This document shows positions 1-9,110 of a DNA stretch of 64,000 nt, piece after piece. The translations under genes were made by a program, and so were the position numbers. Each line of letters begins with the position of its first letter. Position 1 is the first letter of the stretch. The notes under the pieces are model-generated. The model saw only the letters and a list, made by a program, of their open reading frames with translations. It did no database searches and was not told the origin of the DNA. This stretch comes from Rhodocyclales bacterium. GTDB lineage: Bacteria > Pseudomonadota > Gammaproteobacteria > Burkholderiales > Rhodocyclaceae. The stretch spans positions 1-64,000 of the forward strand of contig JAPLQY010000014.1 of assembly GCA_026399475.1 (NCBI GenBank), read 5' to 3'.

Positions 1-585
1 ATCTGGACCTTCGTGGTCAACAACTACCTGATGGGCAAGGAACCCTTCCCCTTCGACCTGCTCTACTGGAATTCCGATTCCACGCGCATGCCCTACAAGA
101 TGCACAGCTACTACCTGCGCAACATGTACCTCAACAACCTGTTGCGCGAGCCGGGTGGCATCACCCTGCTCGATACGCCGATCGACCTGTCCAAGGTCAA
201 GACGCCGTCCTATTTCATTTCCACCATCGAAGACCACATCGCGCCGTGGCGCAGCGTCTACCTCGGATCCACCGCGCTCGGCGGCCCGGTGCGCTTCGCC
301 CTGGGCGGCTCCGGCCACATCGCCGGCATCGTCAATCCGCCGTCGGCCAACAAGTACGGCTTCTGGACCAACGATGCCCGCCCGGCGACCCCGGACGAAT
401 GGTTCGAAGGCGCCAAGCAGCACGAAGGCTCCTGGTGGACCGACTGGCAGAAATGGATCACCAAGCTCAACGCCGAGAAGGTGCCGGCCCGCGATCCGTC
501 CAAGGGCAAGTTCAAGGCGCTGGAAGATGCACCCGGCTCCTTCGTCAAGTTCCGCCTCGACACGCAGAAGAAAAAGAAAGCGTAG
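1..585 (+). CDS. phaC: Class I polyhydroxyalkanoate synthase, C-terminal part (5' truncated by window)
   Basis: This is the carboxy-terminal third of the enzyme that polymerises (R)-3-hydroxyacyl-CoA into PHA at the granule surface. The reading frame is open from base 1 and ends at TAG 583-585. The fragment contains the segment EDHIAPW, carrying the catalytic Asp, and GGSGHIAGIVNPP, carrying the catalytic His; both match the Cupriavidus necator PhaC pattern in spacing and context. The stretch after it (SWWTDWQKW and a lysine-rich tail) is also typical of class I synthases. The catalytic Cys lies upstream of the window. The stop codon abuts a REP-like palindrome and a terminator follows about 115 bases later, so this looks like the end of a transcription unit. 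Identification is firm; the 5' end is simply missing. Confidence 0.95.
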   Translation: MWTFVVNNYLMGKEPFPFDLLYWNSDSTRMPYKMHSYYLRNMYLNNLLREPGGITLLDTPIDLSKVKTPSYFISTIEDHIAPWRSVYLGSTALGGPVRFALGGSGHIAGIVNPPSANKYGFWTNDARPATPDEWFEGAKQHEGSWWTDWQKWITKLNAEKVPARDPSKGKFKALEDAPGSFVKFRLDTQKKKKA

Positions 586-632
586 AGCGAGCTTGCTCGC
601 GAAACATCGGCCCATCGCGAGCAAGCTCGCTC
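585..632. repeat. REP-like palindrome at the 3' end of phaC
   Basis: Two 18-base arms, GAGCGAGCTTGCTCGCGA (585-602) and its exact reverse complement (615-632), surround a 12-base spacer. The left arm begins on the last base of the phaC stop codon. The form, with GGAGCGAGCTTGCTCGC-type arms, is that of proteobacterial REP elements. A diverged relative lies inside the restriction gene at 11998-12052. It could stabilise the 3' end of phaC mRNA; that role is inferred. Confidence 0.8.
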
Positions 633-701
633 CTACACGAGCGCCGCGATTTTTATGAAATATCGGGGCCAGGAAGTGACCGCCGTTTCTCCGGAACAGG
701 C

Positions 702-739
702 AACGGGCGCAGGGTCGCAAGACTCGGCGCCCGTTTTTT
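702..739 (+). terminator. Rho-independent terminator after phaC
   Basis: A 9-base stem AACGGGCGC (702-710) pairs with GCGCCCGTT (727-735) and runs directly into six T residues (734-739). It lies downstream of phaC and its REP element, and just upstream of the PIN gene, so it probably separates the two transcription units. Confidence 0.8.
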
Positions 740-774
740 AGTTGCGGCCGCTGCGCTTAACATCGATCAAACTG

Positions 775-1242
775 ATGTTAGCCTTCACTGAAACTGCGTT
801 TTCATCCATCGCGCCAAAGCGGGTGGTGCTCGATACCAACGTGCTGGTTTCGCTCTACGTTTTTGCCGACAGCCGTTTCGCGCCGCTGCGGGCAAGGATC
901 GAAGGCGGCGAATGGCAGGCGATCACCAATGACGCCTGCCGCGGCGAGTTCCGCCGTGTGCTGGCTTACCCCATGTTCGCCATGACGGAGGAACAACAGT
1001 GCGATGCGCTGGCCACCTATGGCGCTCATGTCACGCATTTCGCGAACCCGCCGCAGGGCGCCATCGCGGCCCTGCCGCGCTGCAGCGACCGCGACGACCA
1101 GAAGTTCCTCGAACTGGCGCGCGACAGCACCGCCGATTGGCTGGTAACGGCAGACAAGGCGCTGCTGCGACTGGCGCGGCGGGATCGGCTGCGCGGCCTG
1201 TTCCGCATTCTCACCCCGGAGACTGCACTGGCTGAAATGTAA
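775..1242 (+). CDS. PIN-domain protein, putative toxin component (COG1569-like)
   Basis: A 155-residue single-domain PIN-fold protein, a family of Mg-dependent ribonucleases. The acidic active-site positions are visible: Asp in RVVLDTN near residue 19, Glu in CRGEFRRVL, Asp in SDRDDQKFLELA, and Asp in DWLVTADKAL. The ATG at 775 is chosen; an upstream TTG at 742 is in frame but sits immediately behind the phaC terminator T-run and extends into atypical sequence. Homologues are often annotated as toxins of a putative toxin-antitoxin pair, but no small antitoxin-like gene precedes or follows it here, so it is either an orphan or acts on its own. The target RNA is unknown. Confidence 0.75.
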   Translation: MLAFTETAFSSIAPKRVVLDTNVLVSLYVFADSRFAPLRARIEGGEWQAITNDACRGEFRRVLAYPMFAMTEEQQCDALATYGAHVTHFANPPQGAIAALPRCSDRDDQKFLELARDSTADWLVTADKALLRLARRDRLRGLFRILTPETALAEM

Positions 1243-1378
1243 AGCGTTCCGCAAGTGTTCGAGCAGAACACTGAGCTTCCCTGTTCGAAAACCCGCGATT
1301 CATCGAAAGCCGTTCGGCAGGTTGGCGAGTATCCGCTTGAATTCGTCTTTCCGGTTTCTGGCTACGGCGCGGTCCTTG

Positions 1379-3277
1379 CTAAACGTCGCGCTGACTAACC
1401 GAGCGTAGCAAGGTCGTAAACAGGGTATCGGGGTCGAAGGGCTTGGTCAGAAAGTCATTCATCCCCGCCTCGAAGCAGCGTGCGCGGTCCTCGGCAAAAG
1501 CGTTGGCCGTCATGGCAATGATCGGTGTGTCCCGGTAGCCAGGCATCTCGCGTATCTGCCGCGTCGCTTCCAGCCCATTGACCTTCGGCATCTGCATGTC
1601 CATCAGGATGATTGCGTAGGCCGTCTTTTGCGCCAGAGCAATCGCCTCGGCGCCATCCTCTGCCGTGTCGATCACCAGACCGGTATCCTCCAGCAGCATC
1701 CTGGCCACTTCCCGGTTGATCGGTTCGTCGTCGACCACCAGGATGCGGCTGCCCCCATAGCCTTGCCGGATAAGCATCTCGCCATCTGCATTTGTCGCCG
1801 TTCGGGTAAGGACCGTTCCGCTACCTTTCTTCAGCCTCGCGGTAAACCAGAAGGTGCTGCCCACACCCGGCGTGCTGTCGACCCCGGCATCCCCTCCCAT
1901 CAGTTCGGCCAGGCGCCGGGTAATCGCCAGTCCGAGACCGGTACCGCCGTACTTGCGTGTCATTGAATTGTCGGCCTGCTCGAAGGCGCTGAAGAGCCGG
2001 GACAGGGCTTCGGGCGTAATGCCGATGCCGGTATCCTGGACTTCGAAGCGCACCAGCACCGAATCTTCTGTCTCTGACTGCCTGCGGATGCGCAGCGTTA
2101 CGCTGCCGTGTTCGGTGAATTTGAGGGCGTTGGTGGCGTAGTTGAGCAAGGCCTGCTGCAGCCGCGTTGGGTCGCCCACAAGCGTGGGCGGCAGAGGCTC
2201 GGTCTCGACCCCCAGGCTCAGGCCCTTGGCCCGGGCGCGCTCGGACAGGATGGAGCTGACATTGGCCAGGAGGCTATCGAGGGCAATCGGCACTTCTTCG
2301 AGCACGAATTTTCCGGCTTCGATCTTGGAGATGTCGAGGATGTTGTTGATGATGGCCAGCAGATGCTGGGCTGACCGGTCTATGGTGTCCAGGCGATCGG
2401 CCTGCTTGGGCGTCACACCTTCGCGACGCAGAATACTGGCCATGCCGAGGATACCGTTCATCGGGGTGCGGATTTCGTGGCTCATGTTGGCGAGGAAGGC
2501 GCTCTTGGCGATGTTGGCGGCTTCAGCGAGGTCCCTCGCCTTGATGAGTTCTTCCTCCACTCTTTCTCGCTCGGCAATCTCCGCATTGAGTGCTTGGTTT
2601 GCCCTATCGAGATCTGCGGAACTTGCATTCAGTTGCCGTTGCTCGTCCTTCAAGCTCTCGATTGCGCGTTTTTCCTCATGAATAGAAAAAGACACGAGCA
2701 GGTAAAGCCCGGCCGACCCGCATCCCATGTTTAACAGGTAGAAAATGCCTCTGGCCAAATCCGGCAGGGGGGCGATTACTGCCGCGACATAGCCGTCGAT
2801 CAGGCTTGATACAAGGATCAAGACGAAATATGCCAGAAACCACATCAGCGCAATCCGTTTCTCCATGAACATCAGCGCCGCAACAGGCGAAAATAAAGCC
2901 CAGATCATCACCATGCTGCCGGCGGCGAATCCACCGAGCGACCACATCAACAGGAATGGCAGCAGCAGCACCAAAAGTAGCTGGCTGCCCTGAATGAAGT
3001 GGGTGTTTTTTGTCCGGAAGAAATAGGCAAGGCTGGCCGTAGAGATGATCGCGTAGGACATCGGAATCGAAGCCGATAGCGAATGCCCCAGGAAAAAATA
3101 GATCAATCCCCACACGAAGGCGGCCGGTCCGACGATCAACGGAACCAGAGTCAAAGCCGTTTTCTTGAGCCGCAAGTCGGCATCGTCTGTCGGAAGAAAC
3201 CCACGCTCAACAATCCTGTCCAGCTGATTGTTCGGTGAAACCATAAGTTGTCCCCAGGGTGCATTGTCCAGAGCCAT
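1379..3277 (-). CDS. Membrane hybrid sensor histidine kinase/response regulator
   Basis: A 632-residue inner-membrane sensor. About six hydrophobic segments fill residues 30-200, with no recognisable periplasmic domain, followed by a coiled coil (about 205-255), a HisKA dimerisation domain with the phospho-acceptor His in [11 protein letters not shown] near residue 265, an HATPase domain (DTGIGI and GGTGLGL boxes), and a C-terminal receiver (ILVVDDEP near 512, phospho-Asp in LMDMQMP). It should autophosphorylate and pass phosphate to its own receiver; there is no Hpt domain, so any further relay partner is elsewhere. The ATG at 3277 is preceded by AAGGAAG at good spacing; a longer frame starts at 3325. 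No partner regulator is adjacent, and the signal is unknown. Confidence 0.9.
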   Translation of the reverse strand: MALDNAPWGQLMVSPNNQLDRIVERGFLPTDDADLRLKKTALTLVPLIVGPAAFVWGLIYFFLGHSLSASIPMSYAIISTASLAYFFRTKNTHFIQGSQLLLVLLLPFLLMWSLGGFAAGSMVMIWALFSPVAALMFMEKRIALMWFLAYFVLILVSSLIDGYVAAVIAPLPDLARGIFYLLNMGCGSAGLYLLVSFSIHEEKRAIESLKDEQRQLNASSADLDRANQALNAEIAERERVEEELIKARDLAEAANIAKSAFLANMSHEIRTPMNGILGMASILRREGVTPKQADRLDTIDRSAQHLLAIINNILDISKIEAGKFVLEEVPIALDSLLANVSSILSERARAKGLSLGVETEPLPPTLVGDPTRLQQALLNYATNALKFTEHGSVTLRIRRQSETEDSVLVRFEVQDTGIGITPEALSRLFSAFEQADNSMTRKYGGTGLGLAITRRLAELMGGDAGVDSTPGVGSTFWFTARLKKGSGTVLTRTATNADGEMLIRQGYGGSRILVVDDEPINREVARMLLEDTGLVIDTAEDGAEAIALAQKTAYAIILMDMQMPKVNGLEATRQIREMPGYRDTPIIAMTANAFAEDRARCFEAGMNDFLTKPFDPDTLFTTLLRSVSQRDV

Positions 3278-3456
3278 CGACGCGGCTTCCTTATGTAGAT
3301 AGTACCAACAACCGACAACACCCACACCGGATTGACTGACTGATGTGTTGCGAGTTAATGAGTTGTCCGGTTCTGTAGCACGACATCTGTCCGGTTGTCA
3401 TAGTGCCCCGAAGGGATATCCCACCAAGAGATAGCGTTCGCCGAAGGGACTCGGAC

Positions 3457-3484
3457 AAAAAAACGGGCGCCACAAGGGCGCCCG
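3457..3484 (-). terminator. Rho-independent terminator of the glnK-amtB operon
   Basis: On the minus strand the stem CGGGCGCC/GGCGCCCG (3477-3484 with 3464-3471, five-base loop) is followed by seven U residues (complement of the A-run 3457-3463). It lies about 70 bases beyond the amtB stop codon and is oriented to end that operon. Confidence 0.85.
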
Positions 3485-3554
3485 AATCAATACCGCAATG
3501 GAGGGAGACCACGCGGTAGCTAGCCCCTTCCTCGCGGAAGGGGCTGGGGGTAGA

Positions 3555-5069
3555 TCAGTTGTGGTAGGCCGATTCGCCGTGCGAAGTAGTGTCCAGACCT
3601 TCGCGCTCTTCGTCTTCCGGTACCCGCAGGCCGATGAAGATATCGACGATCTTGTAGCAGACAAAGGCCACGACGCCGGACCAGACCAGGGTCACGCCCA
3701 CGCCGGTGGCCTGGACAATGACCTGATCCATGATCGAGTAGTTGTCCGCCACCTTGTTCGCCACGTAGTCGTAGATACCCGTGCCGCCGAGGCTGGGCGC
3801 CGCAAAGACACCGGTGAGGATGGAGCCGAGGGTTCCGCCGACGCCATGCACGCCGAATACGTCGAGCGAGTCATCCGCGCCGAGCAGCTTCTTCAGGCCA
3901 TTGACGCCCCAGAGGCAGACAATGCCGGCCGCGAGGCCGATGACCAGCGCACCAACCACGCCGACGAAGCCGGCCGCCGGAGTGATCGCCACCAGGCCTG
4001 CAACCGCACCGGAGGCCGCACCCAGCATCGAGGGCTTGCCCTTGACCAGCCACTCCGCGAACATCCAGGAGCTTGCCGCCATTGCGGTCGCCAACCAGGT
4101 ATTGACGAAAGCCAGGGCCGCCGTGCCGTTGGCTTCGAGCGCCGAGCCGGCGTTGAAGCCGAACCAGCCGAACCACAGCAGCGAAGCACCGATCATGGTC
4201 ATGGTCAGCGAGTGCGGGGCCATCGAATCCTTGCCGTAGCCGACGCGCTTGCCCAGCAGGTAGGCACCGATCAGGCCGGCGATGGCGGCATTGATATGCA
4301 CCACCGTGCCGCCGGCGAAGTCGAGCGCGCCTTTCTGGAACATGTAGCCCGCCGTGGCATTGAGCTTGTCGGCCGCTTCGGCGCTGACATAGCCGTCCGG
4401 ACCCGCCCAGTACCAGACGATATGAGCGATCGGCAGGTAGGCAAAGGTGAACCACAGGACCATGAACAGCAGCACCGCGGAGAACTTGATGCGCTCGGCA
4501 AAGGCGCCGACGATCAGGCCGCAAGTGATGGCCGCGAACGCACCCTGGAAGGCGACGAAGATGAACTCCGAGATCACGACGCCCTTGCTGAAGGTGGCCG
4601 CGACCGAATCCGGCGTGATGCCTTTCAGGAACAGCTTGTCGAGACTGCCGAAGAAGGCGTTGCCCTCGCTGAAAGCCACGCTGTAGCCGTAGATCACCCA
4701 CAGCACGCTGATCAACGAGAAGGTGACGAACACCTGCATCAGCACCGACAGCATGTTCTTGGTGCGTACCAGGCCACCATAGAACAGCGCGAGGCCGGGA
4801 ATGCTCATCAGGATCACCAGCGCGGTGGAAATAAGCATCCAGGCGTTGTCGCCCTTGTTCGGCACCGGTGCAGGCGCCGCAGCCGGTGCTGCCGCAGCCG
4901 GAGCGGCGGTCGCGGCTGCTGGTGCCGCCGCAGGTGCTGCAGCGGCGGGTGCCGCGGCCGCGGGAGCCGCAGACGTCGCGACTGGCTTGTCGTCGGCCCA
5001 GGCGCTGGAGGCGCCGCCGGCGATGCCGACGGCGAGGACCGTCAGCAGAGTGGCTAGAATTTTCCTCAT
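3555..5069 (-). CDS. amtB: Ammonium transporter Amt
   Basis: An inner-membrane ammonium channel of 504 residues. The N-terminus carries a signal peptide (about residues 1-25, cleavage after AWA) and then a striking Ala/Pro low-complexity linker (about 33-69) before the canonical Amt fold with about eleven membrane spans. Conserved Amt segments include the N-terminal GLALFYGGLVR and the central FVAFQGAFAAITCGLIVGAFAER region. It is encoded 12 bases downstream of glnK, the usual pairing in which the PII trimer gates the channel when nitrogen is plentiful. Expression is expected from the sigma-54/NtrC promoter upstream of the porin gene, since all three genes are on the same strand and closely spaced. 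Confidence 0.97.
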   Translation of the reverse strand: MRKILATLLTVLAVGIAGGASSAWADDKPVATSAAPAAAAPAAAAPAAAPAAATAAPAAAAPAAAPAPVPNKGDNAWMLISTALVILMSIPGLALFYGGLVRTKNMLSVLMQVFVTFSLISVLWVIYGYSVAFSEGNAFFGSLDKLFLKGITPDSVAATFSKGVVISEFIFVAFQGAFAAITCGLIVGAFAERIKFSAVLLFMVLWFTFAYLPIAHIVWYWAGPDGYVSAEAADKLNATAGYMFQKGALDFAGGTVVHINAAIAGLIGAYLLGKRVGYGKDSMAPHSLTMTMIGASLLWFGWFGFNAGSALEANGTAALAFVNTWLATAMAASSWMFAEWLVKGKPSMLGAASGAVAGLVAITPAAGFVGVVGALVIGLAAGIVCLWGVNGLKKLLGADDSLDVFGVHGVGGTLGSILTGVFAAPSLGGTGIYDYVANKVADNYSIMDQVIVQATGVGVTLVWSGVVAFVCYKIVDIFIGLRVPEDEEREGLDTTSHGESAYHN

Positions 5070-5081
5070 TTCAGCTCTCCC

Positions 5082-5459
<378 letters not shown>

Positions 5460-5508
5460 TCATCCCGCCGACGCCGGCCGGGTCGGCGGCGGGATTTCAA
5501 GTCAAATC

Positions 5509-6372
5509 TCAGAACGTCTTCTTGAACGAGAGAACCAAAGTGCCCTTGCTCACGTCGCGGAAATTCGTTGTTGAAGCCTGGGTGCTGTTCCAGTTTCCGG
5601 CACCCCAGCAGTAAGGGTTGGTGTTGACACCGGTTTGCGAACATGTGCCCTTGGTATCGGTGTCCGAGTAAGTCAGACCGACTACGCCGAAACTCAACTC
5701 CTTGGTCACACCAATGTTCCAGTCGGAGTAGTTGGCAGAAAGGGCGCCGCCGGCAACATTGACCGAGTTCTTCACCTTTTGAGTTCCATAGTGGCCACCA
5801 AGCCCCCACCCTTCGCCAAGATCATAGGCGGCGTTGAGTTCAAGGTAGTCGGAGCCGCGCGTGTTCTTGTTATAAAGGGCACCGCCTTGCCAGCCGATGA
5901 AGTTGGTGGAGACAGCCTGCGAGTATTTCAGGGTCAACCACTTGTAGCCGATGGCGCCATAGACCTCAGTGGTATTCGGGGTTGCGTTGACGTTGGGAAC
6001 AGCGGGGCCGTGGCCCGGATAGTTGTAGGTAATCAGGCCCACATCGTAATTCCAGTCGCCACCGGCAAAGCTGTTCTTGTAGCCGCCATAAAGGTCGACT
6101 TCGGTGTTGCCCTTGCCGTTGGCGTCTTTCACCCAGGTGATGGTTGAGGCCCAGATGCCGGCATAGAGGCCACTGGCGTGGGCGTAATCAACACCCCCTT
6201 GCAAAGCGGCGGCGCCATGAGTCTGGCTGACGCCACGAAACAGGTAATCGGAAACAACGCCGATATTCGGCGTGAAGGTGTGCGTCGGGGTCGGCGCCGC
6301 GTCAGCGGCGAGCACGAACGCAGGTGCGGCGAAAGCCGTTGCAACGGCGGTGGCGAGTAGGGACTTGCGCAT
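5509..6372 (-). CDS. TorF family putative outer-membrane porin (TIGR02001-like)
   Basis: A 287-residue protein with a clear signal peptide (MRKSLLATAVATAF, cleavage near residue 23) and alternating aromatic/polar strands typical of a small beta-barrel, ending in the outer-membrane signature ...SFKKTF with terminal Phe. Sequence such as NIGVVSDYLFRGVSQT fits the uncharacterised TorF/TIGR02001 family. The ATG at 6372 is preceded by AAGGAG; the open frame extends to 6435 but would overlap the sigma-54 promoter. It is the first gene before glnK and amtB, so it may act as the outer-membrane route for ammonium or another nitrogen compound. That role is inferred from position and promoter, not from sequence. 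Confidence 0.85.
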   Translation of the reverse strand: MRKSLLATAVATAFAAPAFVLAADAAPTPTHTFTPNIGVVSDYLFRGVSQTHGAAALQGGVDYAHASGLYAGIWASTITWVKDANGKGNTEVDLYGGYKNSFAGGDWNYDVGLITYNYPGHGPAVPNVNATPNTTEVYGAIGYKWLTLKYSQAVSTNFIGWQGGALYNKNTRGSDYLELNAAYDLGEGWGLGGHYGTQKVKNSVNVAGGALSANYSDWNIGVTKELSFGVVGLTYSDTDTKGTCSQTGVNTNPYCWGAGNWNSTQASTTNFRDVSKGTLVLSFKKTF

Positions 6373-6413
6373 GATGAGGCTCCTTAAGAAAATGAAAATT
6401 ACAGCTTCCCTTA

Positions 6414-6429
6414 TGCGAAGACCGTGCCA
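6414..6429 (-). promoter_or_regulatory. Sigma-54 (-24/-12) promoter of the torF-glnK-amtB operon
   Basis: Reading the minus strand, TGGCACGGTCTTCGCA matches the RpoN consensus TGGCAYRN4TTGCW with one mismatch and with the invariant GG and GC in correct spacing. It lies about 42-57 bases before the porin start codon. Confidence 0.8.
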
Positions 6430-6523
6430 GACCATTTAGTCATTTGAAATCAATACCATGAATAAAGCATTCAACAGGGATCGGGTTGCTCCGCACCAAG
6501 CGGAGCACCAAACGTGAGCCCTC

Positions 6524-6540
6524 TGCACCAGAGTGGTGCC
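6524..6540. promoter_or_regulatory. NtrC-binding site (enhancer) for the nitrogen operon
   Basis: TGCACCAGAGTGGTGCC is a near-perfect match to the NtrC dyad TGCACC-N5-GGTGCA. It is about 100 bases upstream of the sigma-54 -24 element, a usual enhancer distance. A second dyad, TGCTCCG(N7)CGGAGCA at 6487-6507, lies between them and may be an accessory site. Confidence 0.75.
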
Positions 6541-6613
6541 GCGTAGTGTCCCGCGGCGGTCCGCGCCAGCGCTGTGCTAGACTTTCTCCGTCCCCGAAAG
6601 ATACCCAACCACC

Positions 6614-6868
6614 ATGCTCAATCCCAAATTGCTCGATGAAATGTCTGCCCGCGTGTCCTCCCTGCTGGCGGCGACACCGGCCGGCGACGTCGAGAAGCAT
6701 ATGCGTGCGGTACTTTCCAGCCTGTTTGCCAAGCTGGATCTGGTGACCCGCGAAGAGTTCGATGTGCAGCGCGAGGTTCTGACCCGCACCAGAGAGAAAC
6801 TCGTGGCGCTCGAGGCGCGCGTTGCCGAACTGGAAGCCAGGACCCAGCCGAACCCGGTCCAGAAGTAA
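6614..6868 (+). CDS. ubiK: Ubiquinone biosynthesis accessory factor UbiK (BMFP family)
   Basis: An 84-residue protein starting MLNPKLLDEMSARV, with an amphipathic N-terminus and a C-terminal coiled coil (about residues 45-78, VALEARVAELEAR). Length and layout match the UbiK/YqiC family, which trimerises, binds lipids and assists UbiJ in aerobic ubiquinone synthesis. It lies 8 bases upstream of the comM-like gene, a common pairing in betaproteobacteria. It is divergent from the nitrogen operon, and its start is about 75 bases beyond the NtrC site. Confidence 0.9.
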   Translation: MLNPKLLDEMSARVSSLLAATPAGDVEKHMRAVLSSLFAKLDLVTREEFDVQREVLTRTREKLVALEARVAELEARTQPNPVQK

Positions 6869-6876
6869 GGCCATCG

Positions 6877-8403
6877 ATGTCGCTCGCCGTTTTACGCTCG
6901 CGGGCGCTGGCTGGCCTTGCCGCCCCGGAAGTGACTGTCGAAGTCCACCTTGCCGCCGGACTCCCGTCGTTCACCCTGGTCGGCCTGCCTGACACCGAAG
7001 TCAAGGAGGCGCGCGACCGGGTACGGGCCGCCATCCAGAACTGCGGCTTCGAGTTTCCGCAGCGACGCATCACCGTGAATCTGGCCCCGGCCGACTTGCC
7101 CAAGGAGTCCGGCCGTTTCGATCTGCCGATTGCGCTGGGCATTCTCATCGCCTCCGGACAGATCAAGGCGGCCACCCTCGACAGCCACGAATTCGTCGGC
7201 GAACTGGCGCTCTCGGGCGAATTGCGCGCGGTGCGCGGCACGCTCGCCATGTGCGCCGCGATCCGGCATGAGGCGGGGCCTTGGCACGACACTGAGCACA
7301 ACACGGCGCGCGCCTTCATCCTGCCCCTGGAAAGCGCCCCGGAAGCCGCGCTGATCGAAGGCATGAGCATCCTGCCGGCGCAGAACCTGCTGCAGGTCTG
7401 CGCCCACCTTGCCGGCCGGGAAATGCTCACCGCATTCACCGTACCACCGGCGCCGACTTTTGCCCACTATCCGGACCTGGCCGAAGTCAAAGGCCAGGCG
7501 CAGGCCAAACGCGCGCTTGAAGTCGCCGCAGCGGGCGGACATTCACTCTTGATGAGCGGCCCGCCCGGCGCCGGCAAGTCGATGCTGGCGCAGCGCCTGC
7601 CGGGCCTGCTGCCGCCGATGACGGCGGCAGAAGCCCTGGAGTCCGCCGCAGTGCATTCGCTGGCGGGTACATTCCGCCTGGCGCACTGGAACCAGCGCCC
7701 GTTTCGTGCCCCGCATCATTCTGCCTCGAGCGCCGCGCTGGTCGGCGGCGGCGGCACACCGCGCCCCGGCGAGATTTCGCTGGCCCACAACGGCACGCTG
7801 TTCCTCGACGAGCTGCCCGAGTTTCAGCGCGGCGTACTCGAAGCCCTGCGCGAACCGCTGGAAACCGGACACATCAACATCGCCCGCGCGGTGCGGCGCG
7901 CCGAGTTCCCCGCGCGCTTCCGGCTGGTTGCCGCGATGAATCCCTGCCCCTGCGGCTGGCTCGGCCATCCGGCCGGCAAATGCCGCTGCACGCCGGACCA
8001 GATAGCGCGTTATCGCGGCAAGCTGTCGGGCCCGCTGCTCGACCGCATCGACCTGATGCTCGATGTGCCGGCCGTTGCCGAAGCCGATCTTTCCGCCCGC
8101 GGCGATGGCGAATCGTCGGCGACAGTGCGAACCCGAGTAACGGCGGCACGTGCCCTGCAAATTGAACGCCAGGGCAAGCCCAATGCGCTGCTCGGCCCGG
8201 ACGAAGTCGACCGCCACGCGCGGCCCGACGAGGCGGGAGCGCAACTCCTCAAACAGGCCATGGCACGTCTGTCGCTGACAGCACGGGCTTATCATCGCAT
8301 CCTCAAGGTAGCCCGCAGCATCGCCGATCTGGCCGGCATCCAGCAGATCGGTTCGGCGCACGTTGCCGAAGCCATCCACTACCGGCGCGGGCTCGCCGAT
8401 TGA
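6877..8403 (+). CDS. comM: YifB/ComM family Mg-chelatase-like AAA+ ATPase
   Basis: A 508-residue protein of usual length for this family. The N-terminal Lon-protease-like domain (GLPSFTLVGLPDTEVKEARDR) is followed by an AAA+ module with Walker A SGPPGAGKS near residue 229, Walker B LFLDELPEF near 313, and a zinc-finger-like CPCGWLGHPAGKCRC insert near 350. ComM is a hexameric helicase that promotes branch migration during integration of transformed DNA in Vibrio and Haemophilus. Here it is co-directional with and almost adjacent to ubiK. Whether this organism is naturally competent cannot be judged from the window. Confidence 0.95.
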   Translation: MSLAVLRSRALAGLAAPEVTVEVHLAAGLPSFTLVGLPDTEVKEARDRVRAAIQNCGFEFPQRRITVNLAPADLPKESGRFDLPIALGILIASGQIKAATLDSHEFVGELALSGELRAVRGTLAMCAAIRHEAGPWHDTEHNTARAFILPLESAPEAALIEGMSILPAQNLLQVCAHLAGREMLTAFTVPPAPTFAHYPDLAEVKGQAQAKRALEVAAAGGHSLLMSGPPGAGKSMLAQRLPGLLPPMTAAEALESAAVHSLAGTFRLAHWNQRPFRAPHHSASSAALVGGGGTPRPGEISLAHNGTLFLDELPEFQRGVLEALREPLETGHINIARAVRRAEFPARFRLVAAMNPCPCGWLGHPAGKCRCTPDQIARYRGKLSGPLLDRIDLMLDVPAVAEADLSARGDGESSATVRTRVTAARALQIERQGKPNALLGPDEVDRHARPDEAGAQLLKQAMARLSLTARAYHRILKVARSIADLAGIQQIGSAHVAEAIHYRRGLAD

Positions 8404-8471
8404 TGAAACAAAGCGCTACAGGGCGGTCGAGCAAAAGACGCTCTCCTCGCCGTAGCGGATAGGAGAACCCC

Positions 8472-9110
8472 ATGGAATACCGTGTCATCCCCGTCACCCC
8501 CTTCGAGCAGAACTGCACCCTGCTCTGGTGCACCGACACCATGAAAGGCGCCTTCGTCGATCCGGGCGGCGACATCGAGAAGCTGCTGGCTGCCGCCGCG
8601 AAGCTGGGCATCAGCATCGAAAAGATCCTGCTCACCCACGGCCACATCGATCACGCCGGCGGTGCCGGCGAGCTGGCAACGCGGCTGGGCGTGCCGATCG
8701 AGGGTCCGCAACGCGAAGAAAGCTTCTGGATCGACCAGCTGGTCGCGCAAAGCCGCAGCTTCGGCTTCCCGCCGGCAAAACCCTTTACGCCGGATCGCTG
8801 GCTCAATGATGGCGACACGGTCACCGTCGGCAAGGAAACCCTGCAGGTGCTGTACACGCCGGGACACACGCCGGGGCATGTAGTGTTCTTCCACGCGCCG
8901 TCGAAACTCGCGATCGTCGGCGATGTCCTTTTCGCCGGATCGATCGGCCGCACCGATTTTCCGCGCGGCGACTACCAGACGCTGATCGACTCGATCCACC
9001 ACAAGCTCTGGCCGCTGGGCGATGATGTCAAATTCATTTCCGGCCACGGACCGATGTCCACCTTTGGCCAGGAACGCCGCAGCAATCCCTTTGTTGGAGA
9101 AGGAGCCTGA
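8472..9110 (+). CDS. MBL-fold metallo-hydrolase (GloB/YcbL-like)
   Basis: A 212-residue glyoxalase-II-type hydrolase. The metal-binding motif THGHIDHAGG (HxHxDH) is near residue 57, followed by TPGHTPGHVVFF near 137, the bridging Asp region FAGSIGRTDFPRGD, and the distal His in ISGHGP. The short length without the C-terminal glutathione-binding region of GloB is closer to YcbL. Likely substrates are thioesters such as S-lactoylglutathione, but this is not certain. Its stop codon overlaps the next start by one base (TGATG), so the two genes are translationally coupled. Confidence 0.92.
   Translation: MEYRVIPVTPFEQNCTLLWCTDTMKGAFVDPGGDIEKLLAAAAKLGISIEKILLTHGHIDHAGGAGELATRLGVPIEGPQREESFWIDQLVAQSRSFGFPPAKPFTPDRWLNDGDTVTVGKETLQVLYTPGHTPGHVVFFHAPSKLAIVGDVLFAGSIGRTDFPRGDYQTLIDSIHHKLWPLGDDVKFISGHGPMSTFGQERRSNPFVGEGA

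Noticed and set aside
3498-5057. Long reading frame (519 codons) on the plus strand opposite amtB
   Set aside because: It is antisense to a clear ammonium transporter, is rich in His/Arg/Asp/Gly of the type produced by reading high-GC coding DNA backwards, and has no recognisable domain.
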